From: Adineta vaga
Taxonomy: Eukaryota; Rotifera
Length of the DNA stretch: 64,000 nucleotides
Assembly (NCBI GenBank): GCA_021613535.1
Contig: CP075493.1
Span: 9,238,001-9,302,000, forward strand
Direction: 5' to 3'
Shown here one piece after another: positions 1-10,657 of the stretch. Under the pieces are notes generated by a model, which ran no database searches, was not told where the DNA came from, and saw nothing but the letters and a program-made list of their open reading frames with translations. The translations under genes and the position numbers were made by a program. Numbering within the stretch: the first letter of the stretch is position 1; each line of letters opens with the position of its first letter.

Positions 1-400
1 CGACAGATCTTCTTTTATCGGAAGAAGATCAAATTAAATCATCAAATATGAATGCCACAGATGATTCTTATTTTGATATCAATCCAAAAAATAACAATAA
101 TCAGTATGTTCTTAGTTTCATATCTTATCTATTGAATAACATTGATTCTTCTTGAAAGTGAGAGAATATATAAAAATCTCATTGAATAATGATAGATCGG
201 TCAGTTACACACAGCAAAAATATGACATGTTGAAACTGTTAAATCAATATTTGTCTCTCATTGACAACAAATCGAGAGCGCAAAAGAGAATTCATTCTAC
301 AATCATTTATTTTGAGTATCAGTTGTCATCAACAACACAATCGACGAGTGTTCTAGCAGCAATAAGCAAATATAAACACGAATTACCTGCAGCTATATAG
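1..400 (+). CDS. 3' end of an unidentified protein (cut by window edge)
   Basis: The window opens inside a coding exon that reads open in one frame from base 3 and is rich in Ser, Asn and Asp. A probable intron runs from about 104 (GTATGT) to 162 (AG). The last exon then encodes about 80 residues, ending in the motif HELPAAI and a stop at 398-400. The joined reading gives a hydrophilic C-terminus with a likely helical stretch (YDMLKLLNQYLSLID). I do not recognise the family. The exact acceptor is uncertain: the AG at 157-158 gives a different phase, and I preferred 161-162 because it keeps both exons open. No promoter or start is in the window. Confidence 0.5.
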
Positions 401-1495
401 AAAAGAAATACTTCAGACAAAAAAAACTGCTACTTTTATAACTCAATGAGTGTGGCATATTTTCTCTCTTCTTCTATTTCGTTTCTCTCTCTCTCTGTCT
501 TACTTATTTCAAATATTCTAATCATTGTCAATATATTTCCTGTATTATTGACATGATCTTTAGTCACATTAGATTTCTTGATAACCTTGCTATTGGATAT
601 CTATCAATAATTGTAAAGATTTTCTATGTAGATAATCGACTATGTTACCCAAGGTTGGTCTTCTTGGTGAAATTTATCATGAATATTTTCTATTTTCCTT
701 TTTTTTGCCATTAACAAATGAGTTATTCATTCTTGAAAGAGATATATGTAAGTGAGAAGTATAATTCGTTGTTTAGAATTGTTATTTTCCAATTAATTCA
801 GTGAGATACTATGATGAGAAGAAAAGAAATAAACATTCGTTATTGAGCGACAGTTTGACTTAGAAAATTATATTATCATAAAGTGTATATTCTCAGTTAT
901 GGTAATTTTTTTTATGTTATTACTGTTGTGCGAGTCGACAACGACGAATTTGAAGGTAATATATGCCATAGACAACGACCTCAGTTAAGCACGTACGCAC
1001 ACATGTACATAACAATTTAGGTTTCTCTCTCTCTCTCTCTCGCTTGCTCGTTCGCTCTATGGTACTGATGACGTCTTTCAGTTGATCGGGTATGCGTGCG
1101 CAATTGTTGCGTCATCAAGATCTGTCGTCAGTCGATAAAGAATGATGGAACAAATTTTCTTTTTCTCTTCTCTTTTACTAATATTCTTGATCATCAAGAT
1201 GTTCCTATCTTCAGTAGTTGTATAATTATTCCAATAGGAACAGTTACTTTCATTGATTAAGAATGGAATTTTTTTCTTAAAATATGAATTCTTGTCCTTC
1301 GTGTCTGCTTCGCTTTTTTCTTCATAAGATAACCTTCAAAAGATACGAATCCAGAGGCCTCCTTCTGTCTGAACAAACAAGGTCAATGTTCCGATGCAAT
1401 CGACTTTTTTTCTCTCGGTTTTCTTTTTGTTCGAATTAATTTTCAGTCGTCTTTATATTTGACATTCGACATATTAGATATTTGTTTGTTTGCAG
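401..1495. other. Non-coding 5' region of the RhoGAP-START gene
   Basis: No supported coding exon is visible. The stretch is AT-rich, with a CT microsatellite at 1024-1041. Around 1060-1135 it becomes richer in CG and holds a CRE-like TGACGTC (about 1068) and a nearby GCGTCATC, which would suit a promoter or first exon. It ends in TTTGCAG at 1489-1495, the 3' splice site in front of the next gene's first visible coding exon. An upstream coding exon could be hidden here. Confidence 0.5.
1024..1041. repeat. (CT)n microsatellite
   Basis: An uninterrupted run of CT dinucleotides in the presumed 5' region of the RhoGAP-START gene. Confidence 0.9.
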
Positions 1496-3600
1496 AGAAG
1501 AACTTGATCAAACGAATTCAAACGATATTTTAACAATGCGTACGAATACAAATGAATTAAATATTCATTTACTTCTATCGAATGATATCGATCGAATACG
1601 AGAACTAGGTAAATAAAAACCATAATCTATTTCTATCACCAACATCAAATGTTTATCTTTTCAGCTCTATCGAATTTATTGAAGATGACTGAAGAAAATT
1701 GTACATTGGAAAATGTACATAGTTATGAAGCAATGTAAGTACAAACGATGGCGATCTTATGGTTGACGCAAAATAATTTAATTTAGAACTTTGACAAAAT
1801 TAAATAAACTTCCGAAGTCAACAACATGGAAAGGCAAACGTGTCTTTGGTGTTCCATTACGTGTTTATCAACAAACAACTGGGCAAATTCTACCCATCCC
1901 AATAACGAATGCATTACAATACATTCGCCTACATGCTGGTAAATGCGATGGATTATTTCGTAAACCAGGTGTTAAATCAAAAATTGAACGTTTACGTTCA
2001 CAAATTGAAACATGGAATGAATCATCTGATGAATCTTCATTAGATTCAATTAAATTTGACGATTATCAACCATATGTTGTAGCAGATACTATTCGACAAT
2101 ATTTTCGTGAACTACCTGAATGTCTTATACCACCAATAATAACACGATTATTATGTGATCTACTTAAAAGTAAAAGAATTTGTAGGATTTCATTCAATGA
2201 ATTTCTAAGATTAAAAATTTTAGATTTATCACAAGAAGATCAATTATTAGCGATACGTTATTCATTCTTTTTATTATCAGATGAAACTCGTGAAGTATTA
2301 GAAACAATTCTTCGATTTCTCTTAGATATATCCGTACGATTAGGAAATAGTCAAGTAAGAAAGAAGAATTCAGAATTTTTTATTCATACTATCTCCCATT
2401 TTGTTTTGCAAAGGTTAATTGTCGAAGTTTAGCACGTATTTTTCTCCCGTCTGTTTTTCAATCATTTTATGATATGCATCATACATCATCGAAGATTCTT
2501 TGGTGGAAATGGAAAAAAGAAAAATTGGACGGTATTTCTCAAGAAAATGATCGTTTAATCTTAGAAAATTGTTTGATGACAATGATACTCAATGTCGATA
2601 TACTATGTCGAGTAGGAAAAGAAAATCAATTTGTTCTCTTTAATATATATATATATATATTCGTTTGTATATATACATAGGTTCCAAGTGCACTTAGTGA
2701 TGAATTAAACTTGCCGCTAGCAAGAAAAACAAAACGATTGGATGAACTTGTTCGTAATGCATGTAATGGAGAATTTCATATAAAGAAATATATATCGAAA
2801 AATAGTGAACAATTTCTTCAAGTAAGCATTAAATTTTTTTATTAGATTTTATTATTAAAAAAAATTACTTTTTCAAAATAGCGTTTATCGACTATAAAAT
2901 TTAAAAATATTCCAACCAATATCGATAGTGTTAATATATGATACATAAACCATCGAATTCAGATGAGAATAATCTACCCATATGGAAATGTTCTATTGAT
3001 ATACCAAATACAAATGTTAAACAAGTCTATCAGAGAATTGTACATGATCGATATTTATGGGATAAACATGTAGTGGAAAGTCGAACAGTAGAAAAAATTG
3101 ATGATGATAAAGAAATAGTGCAATATGTACTTAATTATCTTGATCTTGTTCCTGTTCGATCATTTTGTGAATTTCGGTAATTATTTTCTTTTGTGAAATA
3201 TTTTCAAATGACAATTTCTCATTTTATTTTAGTTTTTCAAAAAAAATCACTTCACGTTCAGCATCTGATGCAAATGCAATGCTTATAAGCGCTATTTCTA
3301 TTGATCATTTACAAAATCATTTCTTACCAGGTAGTATGGGCATTACTTACAAAATGCATTATTATATAACACCATCTCCGACACAACCTGGTCGTACAAC
3401 AGTAACCCAAATTGCTTGTGTAGATTTCAGGTTTGATATCTATATAAATTTAAAGAAAAACAAAACAAAAAGAAAACTTTGATTTTGTTTTCAGTGGACG
3501 ATCTACACAATGGTATGAGAATGTATATGGTTGTTTATTAGCACATAATCTTCTATCATTACGAAATACATTTACGAATACAAATCCTGTTCGAATTTAA
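1496..3600 (+). CDS. RhoGAP-START protein of the DLC1/STARD8/STARD13 family (one internal frameshift)
   Basis: GTPase-activating protein for Rho-family GTPases with a C-terminal START lipid-binding domain. Exons: 1496-1608, 1665-1734, 1787-2354, 2414-2611, 2681-2821, 2882-3176, 3233-3430, 3495-3600. The RhoGAP domain starts at KRVFGVPL. The arginine finger is in GLFRKPGVKS (Arg about 106 from ATG 1536), followed by VADTIRQYFRELPE and later NCRSLARIFLPS, matching DLC1 NLAVCLAPS. START begins near LPIWKCSIDI and continues through YQRIVHDRYLWD. The protein is about 550 residues, much shorter than vertebrate DLC proteins, and I see no SAM domain. The first ATG in the visible frame is 1536, but that frame stays open up to the acceptor at 1495, so the start is uncertain. 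Exon 2882-3176 changes frame near 2935 (see findings). A poly(A) signal AATAAA lies at 3614-3619. Confidence 0.88.
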
Positions 3601-4054
3601 AATTTATTAAATGAATAAAATCTCTTCATTAGCATTCCTTTTATTGAAAGAAAAAAAAAGAAGAAGAAAGTGTCTCCTTCTTCTTCTTCTTTTGTGTCGT
3701 TTTATTGACAAAGGATTATGACTGTATATTACTGAACTCCTGACGTTATTTAAGGAGACATGCTCTACTATTTAATCCTTCTGCTTGTCTCAGAATACCG
3801 TCCTCAATTATTTTTTCTTGACAAGAAAAAAACATCAATAATAATCATTATTCATAATATACGCATTTATCTTTTCTTTTTGTTGTTCTTATTTTTTCTT
3901 TCATAAAACAATTTTGAATGTCTCATTATACAAAGAAAAAACAGAATTAAAGTGAAAATCTATTGATACAACAATTAGTACTTTAATTAATATTCGCTTA
4001 AATCATAAACACACGTGCAGAAAACGAGAAAACACACACCGGTCGACTAAAAAT
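3601..4054. other. Convergent 3' flanks, no gene seen
   Basis: AT-rich sequence between the RhoGAP-START stop and the stop of the minus-strand small protein. It holds a poly(A) signal at 3614-3619 and short A-rich and CTT-rich runs. I see no coding signal. Confidence 0.6.
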
Positions 4055-4327
4055 TTAAACAAGTGCTTCTTTGGTTTCATTATATTTAATAATACACCAC
4101 TGTTTATTTTTCGGACTTTGTTTAATAATTTCCAGTGGTTTTGTGCGTAAACTTCGTCGTTGATAGGCTGCTGCTGAAAATGTTTTCACACTATGGCGTA
4201 AACTACTAAAACGACGTAGTGTAGCTGGTGGTGTTTCAGGTGGTTTTAATTCGCATATTGTTGGTTTTGTTGTATGAATTCGAGTTAAATCATAACAGGC
4301 AGAACGTTTGCTATAGCATGTACCCAT
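4055..4327 (-). CDS. Small 90-aa protein with an MG-x-C N-terminus, unknown function
   Basis: Single-exon ORF starting at ATG 4327. The N-terminus MGTCYSKR has Gly2 and a following Cys, the usual context for N-myristoylation plus palmitoylation, so membrane attachment is likely if the protein is real. The rest is basic, with several Arg/Lys and Ser/Thr residues (RRFSSLRHSV, RRSLRTKPLE) that could be phosphorylation sites. It contains no transmembrane segment or domain I know. Codon use resembles its neighbours. An ORF on the opposite strand overlaps the start and is judged a shadow. Function is unassigned. Confidence 0.5.
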   Translation of the reverse strand: MGTCYSKRSACYDLTRIHTTKPTICELKPPETPPATLRRFSSLRHSVKTFSAAAYQRRSLRTKPLEIIKQSPKNKQWCIIKYNETKEALV

Positions 4328-5221
4328 TTTATGGTTTTTCTATTTGTTATTTCAGTTCAACTACTCAGACAGATCTAGAGACGACAGATGAAATACGTAA
4401 AAACATTTGAGTGATAACAGAGACATACGTACTGTTGTTGATTGTCAATCATTATCGCAAACGATTATGGTTTAATAAGAAAACATGTGACCGATGTATC
4501 TTGTCGCTTGTCAAGGTCACTTATGTTGTATGGAAAAGGAAAAAAGCGAAAGCACACACAGACACTACGGTCAACAATAACACTTTTGATTGATATTGAC
4601 CGAACGAAGAAAAAACACCTATTCTTATGTTCGCTTTTGTTCGAAGGAAGGAAGGAAAGAAGGAAGTTGACCGAATCAGCAGCAGAAAATTTGAAAAAAA
4701 AGAATGAAAAAATTCTTCTTAAACAATAACTGCTTGAAACATGAGATGTGCATATATGTCGCAGGTCGAATTAAAATGCATAAAATCAAAATTTCCATAT
4801 ACAAAAAAAAATGAAAGGATATACTCTGAAATGGATGTTTCTATTTCTAAAGCTTAAATAGTACATTTTATAATAAACTACCATGTAAGTCTATCTAGAT
4901 ATGATGAGTGCAAATGTTTTATATAAAAACGAATTAATATTCATGCCTCTATTCTCGAGATTTTTCTTGCTTCAAGACTATTTTTCCTGTTTTATAAGTT
5001 TCCTTCGTTTTTCATGTTAAAAACAACAAAGACATTTGTATATTTGAATTAATGCTGTTAACCTTTCAATCTGTTTTAGTTCTATTTAAAACGGAACTGG
5101 ATTTTAATGATACAAATTTAAATTGAAGATTATAATCGTTGCGCAAAGATCATTCGATGATATGTAACACCGACACCATCTATTGTTTATCTGACAGTTC
5201 ACGAGTAGATATCAAATAACT
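4328..5221. other. Intergenic, no gene supported
   Basis: Between the small MG-x-C protein and the 3' end of the GPCR. It contains purine-rich stretches (GGAAGGAAGG near 4645) and short chance ORFs on the plus strand with no recognisable protein features. Confidence 0.5.
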
Positions 5222-6130
5222 CTAAAATGCACAGATTTTGTTTTTGATATAACGTCTTAAATTTTGATTGCACCAGAATAGATCACACATGCAAATGAAC
5301 ACACTAATAACAGATAACACTTGCAAAAGTGCGTACACCAATGGACTGACATTGCCACTGTAATCAAGAGCAACAAGAGAAAAAATTGGAGTCCATCCAA
5401 TGATAAACATTGAAAACATAAAGACCGTATGTTTCAATAAATATAAATCACGACGATTAATTGTTGGTTTTGGACGAATGATTACACCGCCTGCAGTTGT
5501 AGTCATTTGTGGATGAATTCGCAGAGATGAAGAATGAACGTATTTGTATATTGCCACATTTAAACTGAGAGTGAACAATACTGGAATAATTATGGCGATA
5601 ATGACTGTGTATACCAATAGCCATTGTGGAACACCACAGTACTAAAATGTAAAAACTATTGATAAGACAAGTTTGCTACAGTATAACTAATTCTTTACTG
5701 AATTGACGTAGAATGTAAATGGTAACGAAACTAGACCACCAACTATCCATTGATTTGCAATACATATGAACATGAATTTTTTTGTTTTAAAAAATTGTTC
5801 TGTATGATAAACAATCGCAAAGAATCGATTGATAGTAAATGTTACAAATGCAAATGAACATTCACAGAGACATATTGATTGAATATAGAATAGGAACGTG
5901 CAAGTTCTTTCTGTAAATAAATATTCAATATAATATTCATACATGACAAAATAGACCATGAAATAAACTGAAGTGGAAATCACACCGAAGCAAATATTCA
6001 ATATAAGGATATGAATACGTTTATATAAACTTCGTATGAATAATAATAGAAGAGAATAAAATAATGAAAGAAATATACTCATGCCGAATACGATGGTTTT
6101 CAATAAGAAAATCGATGAAATATTTGCCAT
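5222..6130 (-). CDS. Seven-transmembrane receptor, rhodopsin-like (GPCR)
   Basis: Two exons, 6130-5699 and 5641-5222, split by a 57-nt intron (GTAAAG...TTTTAG); together 283 residues. Hydrophobic segments alternate with short polar loops in a 7TM pattern. The first exon carries TM1-TM4, including SICLCECSFAFVTFTINRFF, where the end of TM3 reads INR instead of DRY. The second exon carries TM5, a short third loop with basic residues, TM6 (MFIIGWTPIFSLVAL) and TM7, and ends in a short basic tail. A CGVPQW motif in the second extracellular loop can supply the disulfide cysteine. No ligand can be inferred. Short receptors of this kind are typical of lineage-expanded invertebrate chemoreceptor or peptide-receptor families. 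Confidence 0.85.
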
Positions 6131-7687
6131 GATCTCAGATATACGTGAAAGTGAATAAGTTGATGATGCTGAAATGTTAGAAATGAAAGGAAGTCAGTTC
6201 AGTCAAATACTGAGCAACAAAGTAATATTGTGCTCACGTCAGTATGGAATAAAAATATCTTTAAAAGCTTTTTCTTCTAAAGATAAAAATATATTCGTCG
6301 ATAGAGAAGGTTATTTAGTTAACGCCTGATAAGTCACAAAATCTAATAAAGAATCTGACAATAACTATCATTATATCGTCTTAATGTTTTGTGCCATCAG
6401 CTTGTTCAACGAACCATGATCTGACGTTGCCAAAATTATGCAGATAATTTCTTGATCACGAAGTAATTGATCGTATTAATTTTAAAGTTTGATAACGAGT
6501 ACTTTATTTTTATTATTATTGTCGAAATCATGAATTTATTCATGCAAAAATGGCTCAAAAGGACATTGACTTACTTTTCCTCACATCATCGAATACAGAG
6601 AGTGATACAGCAAAGCATGATCGTGTTTTATATTGAAAGTTTCGATTCTATGATCTTTTATGATTCTTTCTGACTTCCATATCCAGCTAATCGAGTATTA
6701 GAAAAAAAGAAGTGAAAAGATAGTTTTACCATGTTCGGTAATTCATTTTCGTGCAAGATTGTATCTTTTTATCAAAACAACGGAATACGCTATATACACT
6801 GTTTATTCATTTAATTCAGTATTATCTCATTCAGTTTCTGTTTTACTTTTGTTTTCTCTTCTCTTCTACTTATTGTTGTCTTTGATAAAACTGCTCATTC
6901 TTCTCCTCAATAAAAAAAGTCATTTACATAAAGTTTCATGAAATTTTTGATAATCATGGACAACAGCTGATGAAATAGTATAATTATCAAGATTCACAGC
7001 TGTGTGAATACCTTTTTGAAAGGAGTTTCCATTGCATCAAAAGACCCATATAGTAAATTTAAGTGTATTAACAATATAACGGTTTCGTCGAATACTTTCA
7101 TCGTATCCTATCCTCTTTTTAATAGAATTATTAATTCTTAAACGTCTTTGAATGTTGATTGAGAGTGATTTTGTTGCGTTCATGACTCTGATAAAATGAT
7201 CGTATTTATGACTAACTAATTGGAAATGTTTGTTCTATTTAGAAGTATCATGGCAAGTTTTCCAATGACTCACTGACAAGAGAACATGAAAAAGTCAAAA
7301 TCCGAAGACATATTTTGAAAATAGTAGCATACCAAGATATAACCTTCATTCTCAAATATCGTCAATTGTTTACATATATTAATGATATGATTATATAAAA
7401 ATAAGAAATAGAATATCTATAAATATTTAACTATGTCTAAGATTAGACTGAGATGTCTCATAGTATTTCCAGACAGATCAAATTAATATTAAGTATGGTA
7501 CTATTTTCTTTTTTATATAATATTCAAAATTTCCTAGAATTTCTGTATTTTCGTTCATACATCTAGGTTTTATCTAAAAAATAAAATAAAACAAAACAAT
7601 CATAAAAGAATAGTCATATTCCAAACGAAAAAAAACAAACAAACACACTAAAGAATTATTTCATTGTAAATAATGAGCCGTTGTAAA
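6131..7687. other. AT-rich intergenic stretch, nothing identified
   Basis: About 1.5 kb between the GPCR start and the 3' end of the intermediate filament gene. Short ORFs near 6467 and 6759 are low-complexity Leu/Phe/Ile translations of AT-rich DNA. I see no splice-linked exons, repeats or RNA genes. Confidence 0.5.
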
Positions 7688-9918
7688 CTAAGTATTTAGT
7701 GATGAAGAATCATTTGTTGTTTCATCAATTTCAACAATTTGATGTTCATTATCATTCATTTTCATGTGATAATCTCCGACATTTGTAATAATTTCTGTTT
7801 CTTCTAAAATTCTCGTGATTGGAATATCGACAACACTAGGTGAGACTGTTTCAGATGGTTTGCTGTGAGAATAAAGACTTTGAAATGTATTATAAAAATT
7901 ACTATCACTCGGCTTTTCATGATTTGTTTTCGGTGTCATTCGATGCGTTGTTGTATAAGACTTTGGATTGGATGGTAAATCAGTTTGTCGTTCGGGTTTG
8001 ACATAATTCGAGGTCATCGTATTGTATTCATCAGTGATATTATCCACAACAGGTTTCATTGTGCCTTCTAATAAATTTCGATATGTTTCAATTTCTTTTT
8101 CTAATGATGTTTGTTTATAAATGACATCTTCATAATCTTGTGAAGTTTTTTCATGTTGCAATTTAAATTGATTAATTTCATTCTGTTGTAGTTGTTCAAT
8201 GCGTTGATTTTCATCAGTCATCATTTCAACTTTTATTTGTAATTCACGAATATGTAATTTCAATTCAGCAGTTTTTTGTTTTAAAGTATTTATATCTGTT
8301 CGAACACGTTGAATATCTAAACGTACACGATCTTCTTCTTGTTTAATACGTTCTTGTTCACGTTCATTTAAAAATAAATGTGCTAATTCTGGATATTGTC
8401 GAATAATACTATCATATGATTGAGTAAATTGTGTATATAATTCATTTCGATGTGTATCATTTTCTCTTTCAAAATCTTCACGAACACGTCGAATTGCATT
8501 GGATAATTCAGATTTAAAGACATGTGCACGATCATTTGTAGAATTGGAACCGGCCATTAATGCTGAATGTTTAACATCTTTTAATTTCTGTTGTTGTTGT
8601 TCACGTAATCGAGCGATTTCACCATGTAATTGTTTCGTTTTCTGTTCGCCTGATGTTCTTCCAATAGATTCTGTATGAATTTCATTTTTCGTTTGTACTA
8701 ATAGACGTTGTATATGAGCAATAAGTTGTTTCCATTGATTTTGTTCATTATCTTGATGACCGAGACGACGTTTATACATTAAAATATCACCTTCAATTGA
8801 TGATAATTGTCGTTCGAGTTTTTCAGTATCATATTTGGATCCATCACGTTCTCGAAATGTTTGATTTAATTGTTGTTTTAATGGAAGAACAGTATTCTAA
8901 AAAAAACAAATGGAATGGTAAATGAACTACAGGATTTTATTGAAAGATGTACTAACTTGTGTTACTTGAGCAATTGAAAATGTCTCATTTTTATCTTTGA
9001 ATAATTTCTCGACGATTTCTTTTAGTTGAAGAATTTCTACTTCAAATTTCGATTTTATTCTTTGACAATTTTCATGTTCTTTTTCTGTAAGAAGATTTGC
9101 ATCCATTTGAATTTGCTTATTTTGTGCTTCTAAATATCGGACTTTTTCGACATAATCAGCAAATTTATCATTCAATGTAGATAATTCAAATCTTTCTTTT
9201 TCTCGTGCTTGAGTATATAGAGGTGGTTTTGTCATTGGAAAAGATGAATTACGATACGTTGAAGCCGACATGATGTATGATTGATTATCAAACTTGTTCG
9301 AATCGACAAATGCTGCTGAATGTGCACGAGAAGATGTAAAAGTATTGTTGTTTTTGCTATTCGTTGATGCTTGTGGAACACAAGTGTCTACTAATAACGA
9401 CGATGATGAGGTTGATGATGATGATGTTGATGTTTGAGACAATGGTAAACTATTCTTAAGAGTTGACAACGAGTATGGTAATGGGAGGAGACCGAGAAAA
9501 ATGTTGCTCGGCACTATACCTATTATTGGAAAGAGAAAAGAAGAAAGAAAGTAATCTGATAATGCTTTTCACATACATACACACGCACACGCACACACAC
9601 ACACACACACATACATCTTACAAAAAACGAATGTAAAAAAAAATTTGTCAAGTAAACTTTTTTTCTGTTTTAGAAAAATATAAGAATCTCCATCACTGCT
9701 TATTATTGTCCTTGAGACTAACATTTGTACAGAACGGAACATTAAAAGAAAATGTTTATCTTGGTTGTTTTTTCTTCGATCTCTTTCTATTTCTTAGATC
9801 AACCGAAAAAATAAGCACTTGTCATTACGTAGTAAATAATGCGTATTTAGACGTATGCAAAATAATAAATTAATATTAAATTACCTAGAGATTTATCATC
9901 GTTTAAAACAGATTCCAT
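7688..9918 (-). CDS. Intermediate filament protein (cytoplasmic, lamin-type long rod)
   Basis: Structural coiled-coil protein, 599 residues in three exons: 9918-9885 (34 nt, supplies the ATG), 9513-8957, 8896-7688. The first intron is 371 nt; the short first exon was chosen because its phase fits and no ATG lies in frame before the rod otherwise, except one just ahead of it (9271). The head is Ser/Thr-rich (residues 1-115). The rod starts at EKERFELSTLNDKFADYVEK (about 116) and ends with the helix-termination motif LEKEIETYRNLLEG (about 475). A rod of about 360 residues fits the lamin/protostome form with the long coil 1B. The tail is Ser/Thr/Asn-rich and has neither an Ig-like lamin domain, a nuclear localisation signal nor a C-terminal CaaX box, so the protein is probably cytoplasmic. 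Confidence 0.9.
9571..9616. repeat. (CA)n microsatellite
   Basis: Imperfect CA repeat with CG and TA interruptions, inside the long first intron of the intermediate filament gene. Confidence 0.9.
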
Positions 9919-10657
9919 GTATTGATAAAACAGACGATTAAAAATAACAAATTAAAATGAAGAAATTTTACAATGTAATGTTCGACAACCGATTATGTCT
10001 GTTGATTTTTCCATATGGTAGTAAATTTAATCATCTTACATGAGATCCTATGCAAACATATACATACTTGATAAATCGTCTTATCTATTGTTGCTTTTCT
10101 CTTTGCACCCTTTGTCTTACTGTATATAGTAGACGCATACAGAAAAAGCGAGATTTCAATGTTGTTCGAATAAAAAATGCAAACTCCTCAAACCTATAAA
10201 ATTCATTTTTCTTCTATTTTATATTTATTATTGTTCGCAAGCTATGTAATGTGATAATAATATGAACAAATATAATTATAGCAAAGTGAAAATTTCGCAT
10301 GTATACATAAAAAAGATGACTTAGAAGTGACTTCGTTATTTTTTTTGATCGGAAGGATTCTTATTACTGTTTTGTACTTCATTCTATGAACATGATATGA
10401 AGTTTAAAAGATTCTTTTGAATACTTGCGATGTAATTGAAAAAAGAGATATAAACAATACCAAAAAATGATGATGATTGTGTACTTCTGTACATTCAAAT
10501 TGTAGATGTCACTAATATCCAAGTCTATCGAGGACATTCATCGACATTCGATTATTTCTTTCAACCAACGAATGAAGATCATCTCGTTTTCTTCTTCATT
10601 CGTCTCATCAGATTTTTATTTCGTAGTGTAAGAAAAACTGTTCGAAAGATATTCAAA
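9919..10657. other. Divergent intergenic region between IF gene and NOC3
   Basis: About 740 bp between two divergent start codons, so it should hold both promoters. It is AT-rich without an obvious TATA box or other strong motif. Just before NOC3 the sequence is pyrimidine-rich. Confidence 0.5.

Noticed and set aside
9571-9616. (CA)n tract as a functional element
   Set aside because: An ordinary intronic microsatellite; nothing indicates function.
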